A stretch of DNA of 64,000 bases, from assembly GCA_036583965.1 (NCBI GenBank), contig JAZBQD010000014.1, positions 5,612,191-5,676,190 of the forward strand, given 5' to 3'. This stretch comes from Prunella strophiata. Its lineage: Eukaryota; Chordata; Aves; Passeriformes; Prunellidae. Each line of letters starts with the position of its first letter. The first letter of the stretch is position 1. A program made the position numbers and the translations under genes. Below, piece by piece: positions 1 to 11,145 of this stretch. The notes below the pieces were generated by a model, which worked only from the letters and a program-made list of their open reading frames with translations, was not told the origin of the DNA and did no database searches.

Positions 1-3000
1 CTGCTTGTGCTCAGAGTGCTGTTCTAGAAAAAGAACTTTCTGGAATAAGGATTGCACCTTAAGAGCTGTGTATTTTGGAGGGGCAGCCATAGGGGATGGG
101 AGCTGAGAGGAAGTTGTTGGGACAGAAGGACACATGCATGTCTGGCTGAGCTCTTGAAGGCTGTTACTAAATGTGGGGGGAAACAAAAACATCTTCTTGC
201 CTTTTTGGCATTTTAGGAGGGACTGGAGAAGCTGGAAATGTCCAGACATCCTCTTATGAGATGTATTTGTTTTGTTATGAATGTCAGCAGTGCCTCTCTA
301 CAAATTTGATTCCAAGTTTAATGAACTTCTCGATTGCATTTGCATGTTCTGCAACCAGGGAAAATGTGTCTAGCTGCAGTTTTCAGTCTCTCAGTCAGTG
401 AACTAACAAGATATGACCTCTCTTTCTGAGACCTTAGGACACTCATATGCCCATGACAGGGGTACTGTAAAACCATGCCAAGTAAGAAGTGTATATATAT
501 ATATATGGGCACTGGTTTGTTTTCAGTGTGGTCTCTTGACAAGAATTGGGCATTGGCCAGTGCTGACCTCAGTCTTTTTGTGGGCTAAATTAATGTCTTT
601 ATTCTGCTTGTCAGTGTGGGCCAAGAAGAATTTTTAAATGAATGCAAGAATTTATGGTGTGCAAGATGTCTGACAGTATCCTCAGTTGTTTTTGTGTTTC
701 ATCAGTGTGGTGTTACAAATGGGCCTGTGTAATGCAGAGGAGACTCAGGGCTGACAATGTGAATGGTGTAGTAGGAGGGGCTGTGCTGGGGCCCTTTTAA
801 GTGAGGAAATATCTATCTTGCAGTGTTGTTGGAAGTAATTATTAATCTGTTTTCATTTGGCGAAAGAAAAGCCCAGTAGATGTCATTTCATGTTTAAATG
901 TGGAGCTGAGGTATAAATAAGTGTCCTGCTGATGATAATCCACAGAGGAGACATGAGCTTTGAAACAGAAACAGACACAAATTCTGAATGTAACTGGCTG
1001 TACAAAAAAAGTGTGTCATGCTGGAGGGAGAATTTTAGGCTTGTCCATTTTTATGGACCTATGCTTCTGAAAGAAAAGCTGAAGAAACACCTCCATCCTT
1101 TTTGATGGAGGAAGGGGAGAAAAATCCCGTCTTCTACTCTGGGCATGTCCAGCCTCAGGTTTGCTGCTTTGACAGGAGGAATGATTTTTGGAAAGAAATA
1201 ATGTTGGCATTAGGAGCTTTCACCCCTTCATTGAGAACACATCTTTTTTTCTCAACTCCACATAGGGCAGAACCTCTTGCTTTGATGAAAATTAGGACTC
1301 TGACATCACATGCTGGGATCTGCCCTCTGCTTTGTTCTGTTGCTTCTTAACAGGCTTCAGGTCCAGTCTTTTAACTCTCCAGAAACTTTTATATGCCACT
1401 AAGCTGGGGATGTTCGTAGCTTACTGAGTGGTGATGTTTGAAGGACAGATTGGTTGTCAGGGGCTGGTGACAAAGCTGCTTCACATCTGTCACATCTGAT
1501 GGGCTCAGGGCAATAGGGTTCGGTTGTCTGCAGCTCTGGTGGCCTGGCATTGTAGGAAGCTTGAAGCAACCAGAGCAGAAACAATGGCTCAAATAAACAC
1601 TCTCAGATGGTTTTAGGACAGTGAAGAACTACTGGCTCTGGGAGTGTCTTGCTGGGCTTCCCAGAGAGCTTCACAGTGTGGGATGAGCAAGAAGGCTGAG
1701 ACTTGAATGTTTTCCAGATGACAATGTGACAGGGCTTTATGTCAGGGACATGGGAGTTGATGGGAACTGTTCAGAGAAGGCAACTTCACTCATTGACCCT
1801 TGTGGGTGTCTTGGACTGCCTTGGCTGTAGGCAAGGGACCAGGCTCTACTTCAGCTCCCTTTTTCCAGGTGCTTTTTCCAGGTACTGTATGATGTATGAA
1901 AGTAAATAGATAGGAATGAGGTGCATTCTTATGCATGTTCCCTGCTCATTATGGATTCCTGCAAGCTGGTGTTAGTCTCTGTGGTGAGTAAATAGGGCTG
2001 ACCCTCAGAACCTGAGAGCCCCAGCTGAGTGCCAGAGGAATGGGACTGCATGCCAGGAGAGATAAAAGCAGAAGGTCTGGCACTGAAGGAGCTCGCTTGG
2101 AGGGGGAGGAGGTAGGAAGGATGTAAGTGTGTACTTAGACCTGTTTCAAGGAAAGCTGAGAGAAACATTACCATTTATCTCCAGGATTAACATGTAGTTT
2201 CCTCTTTTTTTTTTTAATAGTTGAAAAGACCAGGTTCAGACTGAGTAAAAATTGACCTTTCCTCACAATTGCTCCATTTCTGTTCTCCCTGTTGTGTCTC
2301 AGGCTGTGCAGCTGCTGTGGCCTCCCTCAGCAGGCAAACTTGGATGGTAGGTATAAGGAAACACTCACTTCCACCCTTTCTCTTTCTTGTGAGGCAGCTT
2401 TTTTTATGGCTCTTGTGAATGTGTTCAAAGGTAGCAAAGTGCTTGGAGGCCATTCTGCATTTCTTCTTCCTACTGCAGGTCAATATCAGCTTCTCCCCTT
2501 GTTCCCCATCACTAAGTGGATGTTACTCATACTTACACAAGGAGCCTAAAAGTCAGCAGATGGAAATTTTTGGAATGGAGAGAAAGGGGGGCCTTGGGTG
2601 TTTTTTGCTTGAAAGCTTGGTAGGTGCTAGCTTTGCTTCTTGTACAGTGCTGTGAGGCCATGTGGAGAACCTGCCAGTGGAGGAGAACTTCAGAACCAGA
2701 GGAGGTTTCTGCCTGGGTACCCGTGCTGGTCTGTTTAATGAGGCATGCTGGCTTTTGGCAGGTTTCCCACTGGCTGCCCCTCCAGGCCACTGTCTCTCAT
2801 TAGGTAGGATGTTTTTAGGCACTGGATTGAACTTGCTGGTTGGTGGTGGTCTGCTTTTTACACACTCCTCTTTACAGAGCTAGCGCCAAGCTACTAAATT
2901 ATTAAGCTTGGGTTTTAATAGAAACCCCTGTGTTGGCTTAAATTGTTTCCACTCTATTTGGAGTTTCCTGCTCTGCTGGTTTTTATTTTGTCCCGTGCAT

Positions 3001-4872
3001 GAAGGCATGGAGGAGGGAATTGACAGGAAAGCACAGAGGCAAAGAGGAAGAATTCAGCCTGAGAGCAGTAGAAAGTGCAGGCAGAATAAAAGTTCAATTG
3101 GTACCATATGCAGATCTGATGGAGGTGATGGGGTGGAAAAATGCCCCCTAATCCTCATGACAGTTCAGCAGAAAGTTGCGTGTTTGTTTTCAATGCTGTT
3201 TGTAACTTAGGTTTCTCAATAAAATACTTTCTTGCGTGACTGTTTTTGACTTGACCTCTTCCCCAGGGCTTGAAAGGGTCATTTGTGAGCACATACAGCT
3301 ACAGCAGTTTATCCCCAGTGTCAAACCCTGCTGCCACCAGTGGGATGGCAAAATTCTCTCTGCTGCCCTCCCTCCTCAGTGGGGTCTTCCAGTGTTGTAC
3401 CATTTCCACCCAGTCCTCCCTTATGGCAGGTTCTCCCCTACAGACCCACAGCACTGGATATGGGGTCAGGATTGCACCTGCCTGTTCAGTGCTGTGTAAG
3501 TCGAGGTCAGGTCAGCACCTTGTGTTTTCTTAGCACTGCACTGATAAATGAGTGTTGTCCCTGGTGACAGGTGTGGTCACTGTCCTCCACCGGATGGGTT
3601 GACTCTGTCACACGGTTCAGGAGAGGGATCTTGTTTGAACCTGTGCTTCTTGGTAGACCAGGAGTTCTCAGCATTGATTCCCTGAGGCTGCTTCATCATG
3701 AGCAGTGACCTCCTTCCTCTGGGAGCAATTAGATGGGAAAGGTTTGGGAAAACAGTGGTAAGAGGTGGCAGTGGGCTAAAACTGCTCAGTGTGTGTCCTC
3801 TCCTGCCCTTCACTCCCAGCCAGTACTGAGTCCCAAGCCAGGGGACTGCTTTCCACAAAGACATCCCAGTTGTGGAAGAGCCAGTGCACTGGAGTCACTG
3901 GGGTTGTTAAGTATAGCTACAGTGAGCCAAAGTAACTGAGCTTTGAGTGTGCAGCTGAGGGCTTGGAACAACCCTGTTACCAAGCTCTTGGAACATGTGG
4001 TACATATCTTAGGATGTGTAAATGACATGTATCTTAGGATAGTTTACAGCTTAAACCATCTGACTGGGCTTGTATGTAAGGTACTGGCAGCTACTGCCTG
4101 AATCCTGCCTGGAGATTGCAGGTCTGGCTGAACAGAAAAATGGGCTGTGAATTATAAAGGCTGCCTTCATCACTCAATGGCAGGAACAGCACTGCAGTTC
4201 CTGTCATTGTCATCATGCTCGAGCCGTATTTGGGTACTGACTGTGTGTAATTGCATGGCTAATTTATTTAATGTCTCTCCTGGGGTCACTTATAACACTC
4301 TTATTTTTGGGTTTCAGGGAAATTAGGGACACTAGCAATCCATTGTGGTTCTTTCAAGGTGGGAGTTGTCCCAGATGACGATGGTAATAACAGCTGTGGC
4401 TTAGTTGCAGAGTAACCTGGCTAAACTGAGAAAAATTAGCACTGACAACTGTGGTAGAGCTTAATGCTTGCAAATGAACAATCTCCAGTGAAAATATAGT
4501 TCAGGTGTAGGCAGAGGCCACGGGTCCCCTGGGTTTGGGTAACTTGGAGGATGTGTTTGTTGGTTTATTGGGAAAACCCTGGCAGCACCTGTTGGCTTTC
4601 AGTCCTGCAAATGAAGAATTTTCTGATCAGATATTTAGGTATTTGGGTAGAGAACTGAGGTCATCATATGTCTTCCCTGGTATACAACTATGAATCATCC
4701 CATTCCATGACAGACTGTACATAACCAGTACAGAGGAGCTCCTCTGTACCTGTCTGTTACCTCCTGTTAGTGAAGCATCCAGGGTGGTTGCTTTTGGGAA
4801 GGACAGTGTGCTGAAAGGTCTGTGGCAACAGCTGGCCTAATGAGCTTTGCTGTGCTTGTTGTTTTTACACAG
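1..4872 (+). other. BORCS5: BORCS5 intron (last intron, 3' part)
   Basis: This is intronic sequence upstream of the terminal BORCS5 exon. It ends in a usable acceptor, a T-rich tract followed by ACACAG at 4867-4872. I looked for the preceding BORCS5 exon, which in mammals encodes the segment ending just before MDLSVETL, and did not find it, so it lies upstream of the window. Contents are unremarkable: a short TA run at 492-506, a small imperfect duplication of TTTTTCCAGGT near 1860-1885, and a repeated TATCTTAGGAT near 4006-4038. The short open frames have no recognisable domains and are taken as chance. Confidence 0.75.
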
Positions 4873-5103
4873 ATGGACCTCTCTGTGGAAACTCTTTACA
4901 GCCTCATGCAGGAACGCCAGAAGAAGTACGCCAAGTATGCAGAGCAGATCCAGAAGGTCAACGAGATGTCTGCCATCCTGCGCCGGATCCAGATGGGCAT
5001 CGACCAGACGGTGCCGCTGATGGAGCGGCTGAACAGCCTCCTGCCAGAGGGGGAGCGCCTGGAGCCCTTCTCCATGAAACCCGACCGGGAGCTGAGGTCG
5101 TAG
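4873..5103 (+). CDS. BORCS5: BORCS5 terminal coding exon (BLOC-1-related complex subunit 5, C-terminal 76 residues)
   Basis: BORCS5 (LOH12CR1, myrlysin) is a subunit of the eight-protein BORC complex on the lysosome surface. BORC recruits the GTPase ARL8 and so kinesin, driving lysosomes to the cell periphery. This exon encodes 76 residues from [11 protein letters not shown] to [11 protein letters not shown] followed by TAG. From memory it matches the C-terminal exon of the roughly 196-residue mammalian protein almost residue for residue, including [20 protein letters not shown] and the [15 protein letters not shown] tail. The segment is predicted to be helical, with heptad-like hydrophobic spacing, as expected for a BORC/BLOC-1 type subunit. 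The exon starts directly after an ACACAG acceptor. The first ATG is an internal codon, not the protein start, because the myristoylated N-terminus is encoded upstream of the window. An in-frame ATG at 4822 lies in the intron and is not used. Confidence 0.96.
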   Translation: MDLSVETLYSLMQERQKKYAKYAEQIQKVNEMSAILRRIQMGIDQTVPLMERLNSLLPEGERLEPFSMKPDRELRS

Positions 5104-8100
5104 CGCTCCGGCAGCTCCCCCTCCTCACCTTCCACGCTCCACGTTCGGCACGGAAGCGCTTCCAGCAGGCTGCACTGGCAGGTGTTGGGAGCGGGCAGCG
5201 CTGCTGCTGGACTCTCTGCCAGGAGGGAGAGCGGCGTCAGCTGCCGGGGCCGCACAGCCAGGAATCCAGGAGCGCCCCGGAGGAGATGATTTACCACTCT
5301 CAGCTCCCTCCTCTTGCCCTCCTGTCTCCTCTGCCACTACACCGCCAGTGCAGACACATTTGTTTCATTGCTGTGACTAGTTGGGGTTTACAAAGGAGGA
5401 ATTTCCTCTCATCTGATTTATTTTTTTTACTAAAAAATTTCAAAGGGATATGGGGTCTGACGAACCCTCTAACATGTTTTTTGTGCCATTGGGGTTTAGA
5501 CAATTAGATGGCTGGAAGGTATTTGTGAGATCCCCTGGCCTTGGAAATATGTGTGTTTTATAGGTGAAAGTGTGGGAGCCGGGAACTGGCTTACTAAAAT
5601 CTGGCCATTATCATAATTAACGTGGTTTGCACGGCAGGGTTTTGGCATGTCCTTGAGGCTCCTGTTTCTGTGGGCTCACTAATTTATGAGGCTGTAAAGG
5701 AGTAACTGTTCTAGATATGATGTCTGTTAATGTAAAGCAAACCTTAGTGTTCCTCTCCCCCTTGCCCTGGCAATGTCCCCATGCCCCAGCTGGTGGCGTT
5801 TTGTGTCCCTCTGACAGGCACCGGTACCAACCTGCTCACTTTGCGTCTCAAAGTTGGACACAAGGTGTCTTTTTTTACTGGGACACTCGAGTTTTTTGGT
5901 GCTGTCTTTTTTTACCAGTGGGGTGCAGCTGCTTCTTCAAGTGCATGAGGGTGGAGGGAAGAGACACGAGAAGTCCTTTGGCTCTTTGTGTTGGTTTAGC
6001 TGCCCTTGTGTCGGGAGCTGGTGGTGGCCCGCTGCTGAATGACTGAAGCCATGGGGCCCTTCTCAGCCACCTGCTCCAAAGGCGATGGGATGCTCTTGCC
6101 TCCTGCCAGGCAAGCCAAGGCTGAAGAGCCCATGAGCCCCAAGGGTTGTTGTGTGTCAAGAGTGCAGTTCCAGCAGTGAGGAACAGTCAGGCACAACCCA
6201 GGTTCCAGTACAGCACAAGGTAGGGTCATTGCCAAAGGCAACTTGCTTCAATATGTCTTAGTACTTAAGAGCATTTATTAAGCAAAAGGTTGTCTCTGAG
6301 CATTTGGAAGTAAGAGTGCAGTAGGTTTTTGATTGTAATAATTATTGCCTGGTGGCAAGAAGCAGCAGGCTGTTCTCCTGTTGCATTCTCAAAGGTCATG
6401 TAGTATGAATTTTTGTCATGCAAACTGCAGCCAACTTAGATGTGCATCTAAACCACGGTGGTGGTTGGATCCCAGGGCCTGCTGAGCACTGTCTAGACGC
6501 AGAGTCCTGTAGAAATGAAGCCCCCTGGAATGATGCCCTGAAAAGTGGGAGTGACTGCTTCAGGGAGGGCAGGGAACTCAGCAGGAGGGTTTGTAGCAAA
6601 GGCAGCAGGTCTCCTTGCCTGCTGCGCCCACCCCAGATGTTTTACACAGTTGTACATACATTGGCATATACTTAGTGTTGCCCAGGATAAAACATCAGAA
6701 TTCCATCCTTGTTCAAGCTTCCTGCCATGTTTTACTCTTGGATTGTTAAAAGCTTACATGAGACTTAACCCAGGAAAAGCTGCTTGTCATGGCCATGCCC
6801 TTGAGGGTCCTCATTGTCCATCATATAAGGTGCCTCTGCCTCCCACTATCAGACACAGGAATATCGAGCTGCTTTAAATAGTGGCTGCAGCCATTTTTGT
6901 CCTCTTTGTCCAGATGATGCTGTCTGGATGTTTAAAATGTGCAACATTTAGCTGTCTGCCAGACGGGATCATGAGTGTCCCACACCCTGGTGTGCTGGAA
7001 GCCTGTGCCAGTGGGAAGATCCTGATACTGGATGTCAAGGCAGATGCTCTCTCCTGTAAGACACTTCTCTGAGGCTTGTAGACATTTGGCCTCAGGCCAT
7101 TAAGTATCAGATCAAAGCATTGCTCCCTGCAGTGCTAATGAAGCCAAAGGAATAGTATTCCCAGCTGAAGGCTGCAGGAGTGAGCGCTGCAAATCAGTCC
7201 CTTCCTCATTTGCCAGAAAACACCGAGGCACTGGGCTGAGAATGGGAGAAAACCTTTGTTCCTAGGAACACTGGTCTTTAAACTTGTGGCTCTGCTGCTG
7301 GGCCTCACAGACAGAGTTTCTTGAACAGCAAGGGCAGGTTGTAGAAGGTGTAATAGATGAACTAGAAAGGAATTAAAGCTGAAATGTGAAGGCCAACCTT
7401 TTCCAATGCTCACATGTCATCATCTTCATTCCCCAGGTGATAGTCTCTCATATGTGTACTGTAAGAAGCATGCACCTTCTAAATGCCCTTGAACGATGGT
7501 TTACAGTTTTATTTAAAATATTGTCACTGCCTTCAGGAACTGTAAGTCTTCGGCCCTCTTGCTGAGGGGGAGATGTGTCCTGCCACATCTTCTTGAGCTG
7601 CTGTTTGTTGCTTGGCTGCTCCTTGTTGGCTTTGCTCCACATGCTGCTTTCAGCTTCAGCTCGGATGCAAGTGATGCTCAGGGTAAGACTGACGCTTCCC
7701 TCCCACGCTGTTTAGCAGGAGCTTGGAGATGTGACTGGAATCACCTTTCTGCGTATGAATTTCCTTTTCCAAGCCAAAAGCTCTTGGAGGAGGCCTCAGG
7801 TATCTTCTGTGAATGTACCAGCTGTTACTTCTGCCACAAGTTTAGTGCTATGAACAGTGAATGATCCGGTGTACTCCCTGAAACCAGATACTGCTGCCCT
7901 TTTCTGCTTTCTGGTGGTGTGTGGTCTGGGTACAGGCTAAGCTTCTTGATACATGATCTTGTGAAAAGCTGGGGAGCAGGACGAGTCACTGGAGCTGTGG
8001 TTCCCCTCTGCCCTGAGCTGCTCTGGCCCTTCCCCTGACTCTGCTGTTGCAACTCCCCCGTTGTGCTGCCACTGGTGCTCCTTGTGTCTCACACTGGTCA

Positions 8101-8779
8101 CTGTGCTGCCCATGCAGAGCAGGTTTGCTTTGTTGTTTCCGTTGTTTTTATCACTGTATGCGTAGACAGGGTGCTAAAGTGCCAGCCTACCTGCAGGGCA
8201 ATTCCTGTGAAGATCTGCTGAAGGGGAGAGAAAAGACTTTTTTTGTTGCTCTTTTTTTTTTTAATATATGTATTTTAAATTAAATATATTTAAATATCCT
8301 TAAATATTTTAAAGTGTGTTTTCCCCTCCTCCAAGCTTTCACACAGAGAGAGTAGAAAGACACGTTTTCACAGGCCCATTGGTTGCATGAGCCAGCCCCT
8401 CTCTCAGACTGCGTGCCAGTAGTTTCCCCAGGTACTGCTGTAACATCCCTCCTGCTCCCAAGCTGCCAGAGGGTATTTTAATTGCCAGCCTTGTGGCTGA
8501 GCACTCCATGGTATGGGTGGTTACTCTGTTCAGCTTCCTACATGCTCTGTGTTCCACAGCTCCAGCATTAAAACTTTTGGTGTGGCTCTTTTCCAGCTGT
8601 GTTTCTTCAATTGCCTTATTGCTCATTCTTTGTTCCCACTTCCCACCGTGGTGTCTGGGCAGTGCAGGCATATCTCAGCTTTATTTTGCACCCACTCTGT
8701 GACATGGAGGTGGCTGATTTCAGCTGCCCTGGTGCTGCCTCTGTCATGGGATTGAGAGGAAACATATCCGCAGAACAAA

Positions 8780-8785
8780 AATAAA
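8780..8785 (+). terminator. BORCS5: Candidate poly(A) signal AATAAA for BORCS5
   Basis: Canonical AATAAA, followed within about 10-25 bases by the GT/T-rich stretch GGTTGGTTTTTTTCCC. That arrangement fits a cleavage site with a downstream element. Confidence 0.4.
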
Positions 8786-8932
8786 TGCTGGTTGGTTTTT
8801 TTCCCCCGATACTGTCCCAGTTCTGGTTGGCACTGATGTCCAGTTTGAACAGAAGATGTGAGCAGCAATGCTTGGGACTTGGCATTGAGAAAGCGGAATG
8901 GTGATGAACTCTCACCTGCACAGGTGATACTG

Positions 8933-8938
8933 AATAAA
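8933..8938 (+). terminator. BORCS5: Candidate distal poly(A) signal AATAAA for BORCS5
   Basis: Canonical AATAAA, followed about 25 bases later by a long T-rich tract (8961-9024) that could act as downstream element. It is about 150 bases beyond the 8780 signal, so tandem alternative ends are possible. Confidence 0.4.
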
Positions 8939-8960
8939 GAAAGAGAGGCAGATTTACAGA

Positions 8961-9024
8961 GTTTCTTTTTATTTTGCTGTTTTGTTTTTGCTTTTGTTTT
9001 TTGTTTGTTTTTTTTTTTTTTTTT
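8961..9024 (+). repeat. T-rich low-complexity tract
   Basis: This is a run of T with scattered G and C, ending in about 18 consecutive T. It could be the poly(A) tail of a reverse-oriented retrocopy, but no body of an element was recognised upstream. It also accounts for a lysine-rich open frame on the - strand. Confidence 0.8.
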
Positions 9025-11110
9025 AATGGCCTGATGCCCCAGCCTCATTGTTGCCTGTAGTATCACACTTTGGCTTTGTACAGCAGTGGAGCATAGTGAG
9101 GGTCCCTGGAAATGGCAGCTGAAATCCACTCCTCAAAGTGAGCAATCCCTTGCAGCAGGACAACTCTCCAGAAGTGTTTGGCAGCATTTGACATGCCAGG
9201 AAAGCAGCCCCTTCCCAGAGGGGTGGGTGTTGCAGAAGGCAAGAAATAGCTCCCTTTCCTTTTCTATTTATGGTGACTCTTATTAATATTCTTGGAAGTG
9301 CAGAATTAGCTCAAGGCTTTACTTCAGAAACACTTCAGTTTGCCTCAGAGCAACCATTTGGACCTGAGGGCCAAGAAGTTCTTTGCAGGCAGCATTCAAA
9401 GGGCAAGTGCTGTTGCCAGGCAAAGCTGATGAATTAGAAACACTGTTGTACCTGAATTCTCAGCTGTGGGTTTGTGTGTATAATGTAGCTGTGGTATTAG
9501 GTATGTTACACTGTGTAAAAGGGCTAGAAAAACTACTTGTATCACAGATTAAAAACAAATATAGACTAGCTAGGTGTATGGCTGGCTAATTAAGATGTCT
9601 GGCTAGGTAAGTTTGGTTGAATCACAGTGATTTTGGATTTAAAAAGTAACAGTCTTATTAGGACCCTACTGCTGTCCCCCTTGTTGTGGGCTTTTCATGC
9701 CCCCACTTTCTGGTAGAAGTGAGTTTATAACTTGTTCTGTGAATCATGGCATATTGAGTACCTAACTGATGAATACAGTTAGTAAAGACAGTAGTTCACC
9801 TGATTACCACATTTTTACTTTTTTATCCTCCCCAGCCCCCTCAAAAGCAGGGCTACCTGATCCCTGCTGGGAGGAGGTTTGCTGTTTTCAGTTCACTTCA
9901 TTCTAGCAATGTCACTGTGATGGTTACATCAGGAGCCCAGTGACCTTGGGGACCTCTTCCAGTAATGCCAGGCAGTGAAACGAAAATTAGGTGTTGGTGA
10001 CATGCATGAGGCAAATTTCAGTTGCCCCTTGGGTTTTTTATTGGAGGTGGAGTTAGACTGTCTCTTCCCAGAGCTGGCTGGTGGCAGGGCCAGGGATGGA
10101 GGGAGCAGGAGCAGAGCAAGTCCTGCAAAGCAGGCAGGAGGAGTGGTGAAAGCTGAAGTGAATGCTTCAGAAAACAGAATTTGAGGGAACAGAGCTGCTG
10201 TAATCAGAAGTGGACTTTAGAGTGGGGTGAGCAGCTAAATCTTAGAAGACTGTCATGTCAACCTGTGTAGTTAGCTAAGCAGCTGATGATGCCATTGAAT
10301 TTGCATGGTTGTTTTGTTCTCTAGGAGCTGCTACATCTTGTTTGTAGAAAGTAAGCACAGAAACTCACACAGGTTGTTCCTTGTGCTCTGACTGATGGTT
10401 TGGTTTCTTTTAGAGAGGCTGAAGATTTTGCATTTCCCTTTCTGGGATTGTGCTTTGAAATTCCCAAATGAAAAGGCTTTGTTACTGCACCTGAGTTTGA
10501 AGATGCTGTTACATAAACTCGCAGCTTTCTCCCCTAAGGATACTATTGTGGCAGCCCTCTTTAATTTTAATCTGTGCTATATTTGTGTGAGCTATTCTCT
10601 GAAGCAGCAGTGGGGGTGTGCTCCAATCTCAGTCAGCAGAACTTGCTCTGAATTCTTCAAGACTGACAGCATCAGTCAAAACAAGTATTTAAACGAGTAA
10701 TTAAATTATTCTTCAAATAAGTAGTATGGAAGAAAGGCAAGAAAAAAGCATGGGGTTCATTCTGGATAGCTTCAACAATTTGAAATACTTGCTTCACCAA
10801 GACTACCCCAGCTGCCTGAGGAACAGGTTACTCACACCTGGATTAGACAGTGGAAGGTGTTAATGCAGACAAGTGCCACTGCTGCTCATCAATGGAGCAG
10901 AAGAAGGGGGACAGGTAAGAGCCCTAAATGGTTACTGGTGCTGTAAAATCACTACTGTGAGAAGTGGTCTAAAGCTGTTCCAGCCCTGTCATTCATGAAC
11001 ACACCTGCAGGGAAGGGGTTGTCCCATAAAGGACAAGGCCCCTGCTCTCCTGGCTGCTGGGGCGAGCAGGTCCTGCTGCTGGTAAAACACTCCACAACTC
11101 CTTCCTCAGC
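9025..11110. other. Intergenic interval between convergent BORCS5 and DUSP16
   Basis: About 2 kb of mixed-composition DNA between the predicted ends of the two convergent genes. I see no exon, RNA gene or recognisable mobile element. Both boundaries depend on poly(A) signal choice. Confidence 0.45.
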
Positions 11111-11139
11111 CTTTTGTATAAACAGGTACCATTTCTGAT

Positions 11140-11145
11140 TTTATT
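11140..11145 (-). terminator. DUSP16: Candidate distal poly(A) signal for DUSP16
   Basis: AATAAA on the - strand, about 2.5 kb after the DUSP16 stop. About 55-75 bases further downstream is a GT-rich stretch (GTTGTGGAGTGTTTT on the - strand), which is a plausible though somewhat distant downstream element. Another AATAAA lies at 13002-13007, so alternative ends are possible. Confidence 0.4.

Larger units (their letters stand above)
5104..8955 (+). other. BORCS5: Probable BORCS5 3'UTR
   Basis: This follows the BORCS5 stop codon. The first 200 bases are GC-rich, then composition falls. No splice-bounded exon or recognisable protein was found. AT-rich sequence with ATTAAA hexamers occurs at 7372 and near 8279, but the first canonical AATAAA signals are at 8780 and 8933. 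The 3' end is inferred from those signals, and the real UTR could be much shorter if a variant hexamer is used. Confidence 0.45.

Noticed and set aside
4822..4872. ATG at 4822 as start of the BORCS5 reading frame
   Set aside because: The stretch from 4822 to the ACACAG acceptor is intron. The known protein continues upstream of MDLSVETL with other exons.
8623..9129. A 168-codon open frame on the - strand
   Set aside because: Its lysine-rich core comes from the T-rich tract at 8961-9024, and the rest shows no domain. It lies antisense to the probable BORCS5 3' end.
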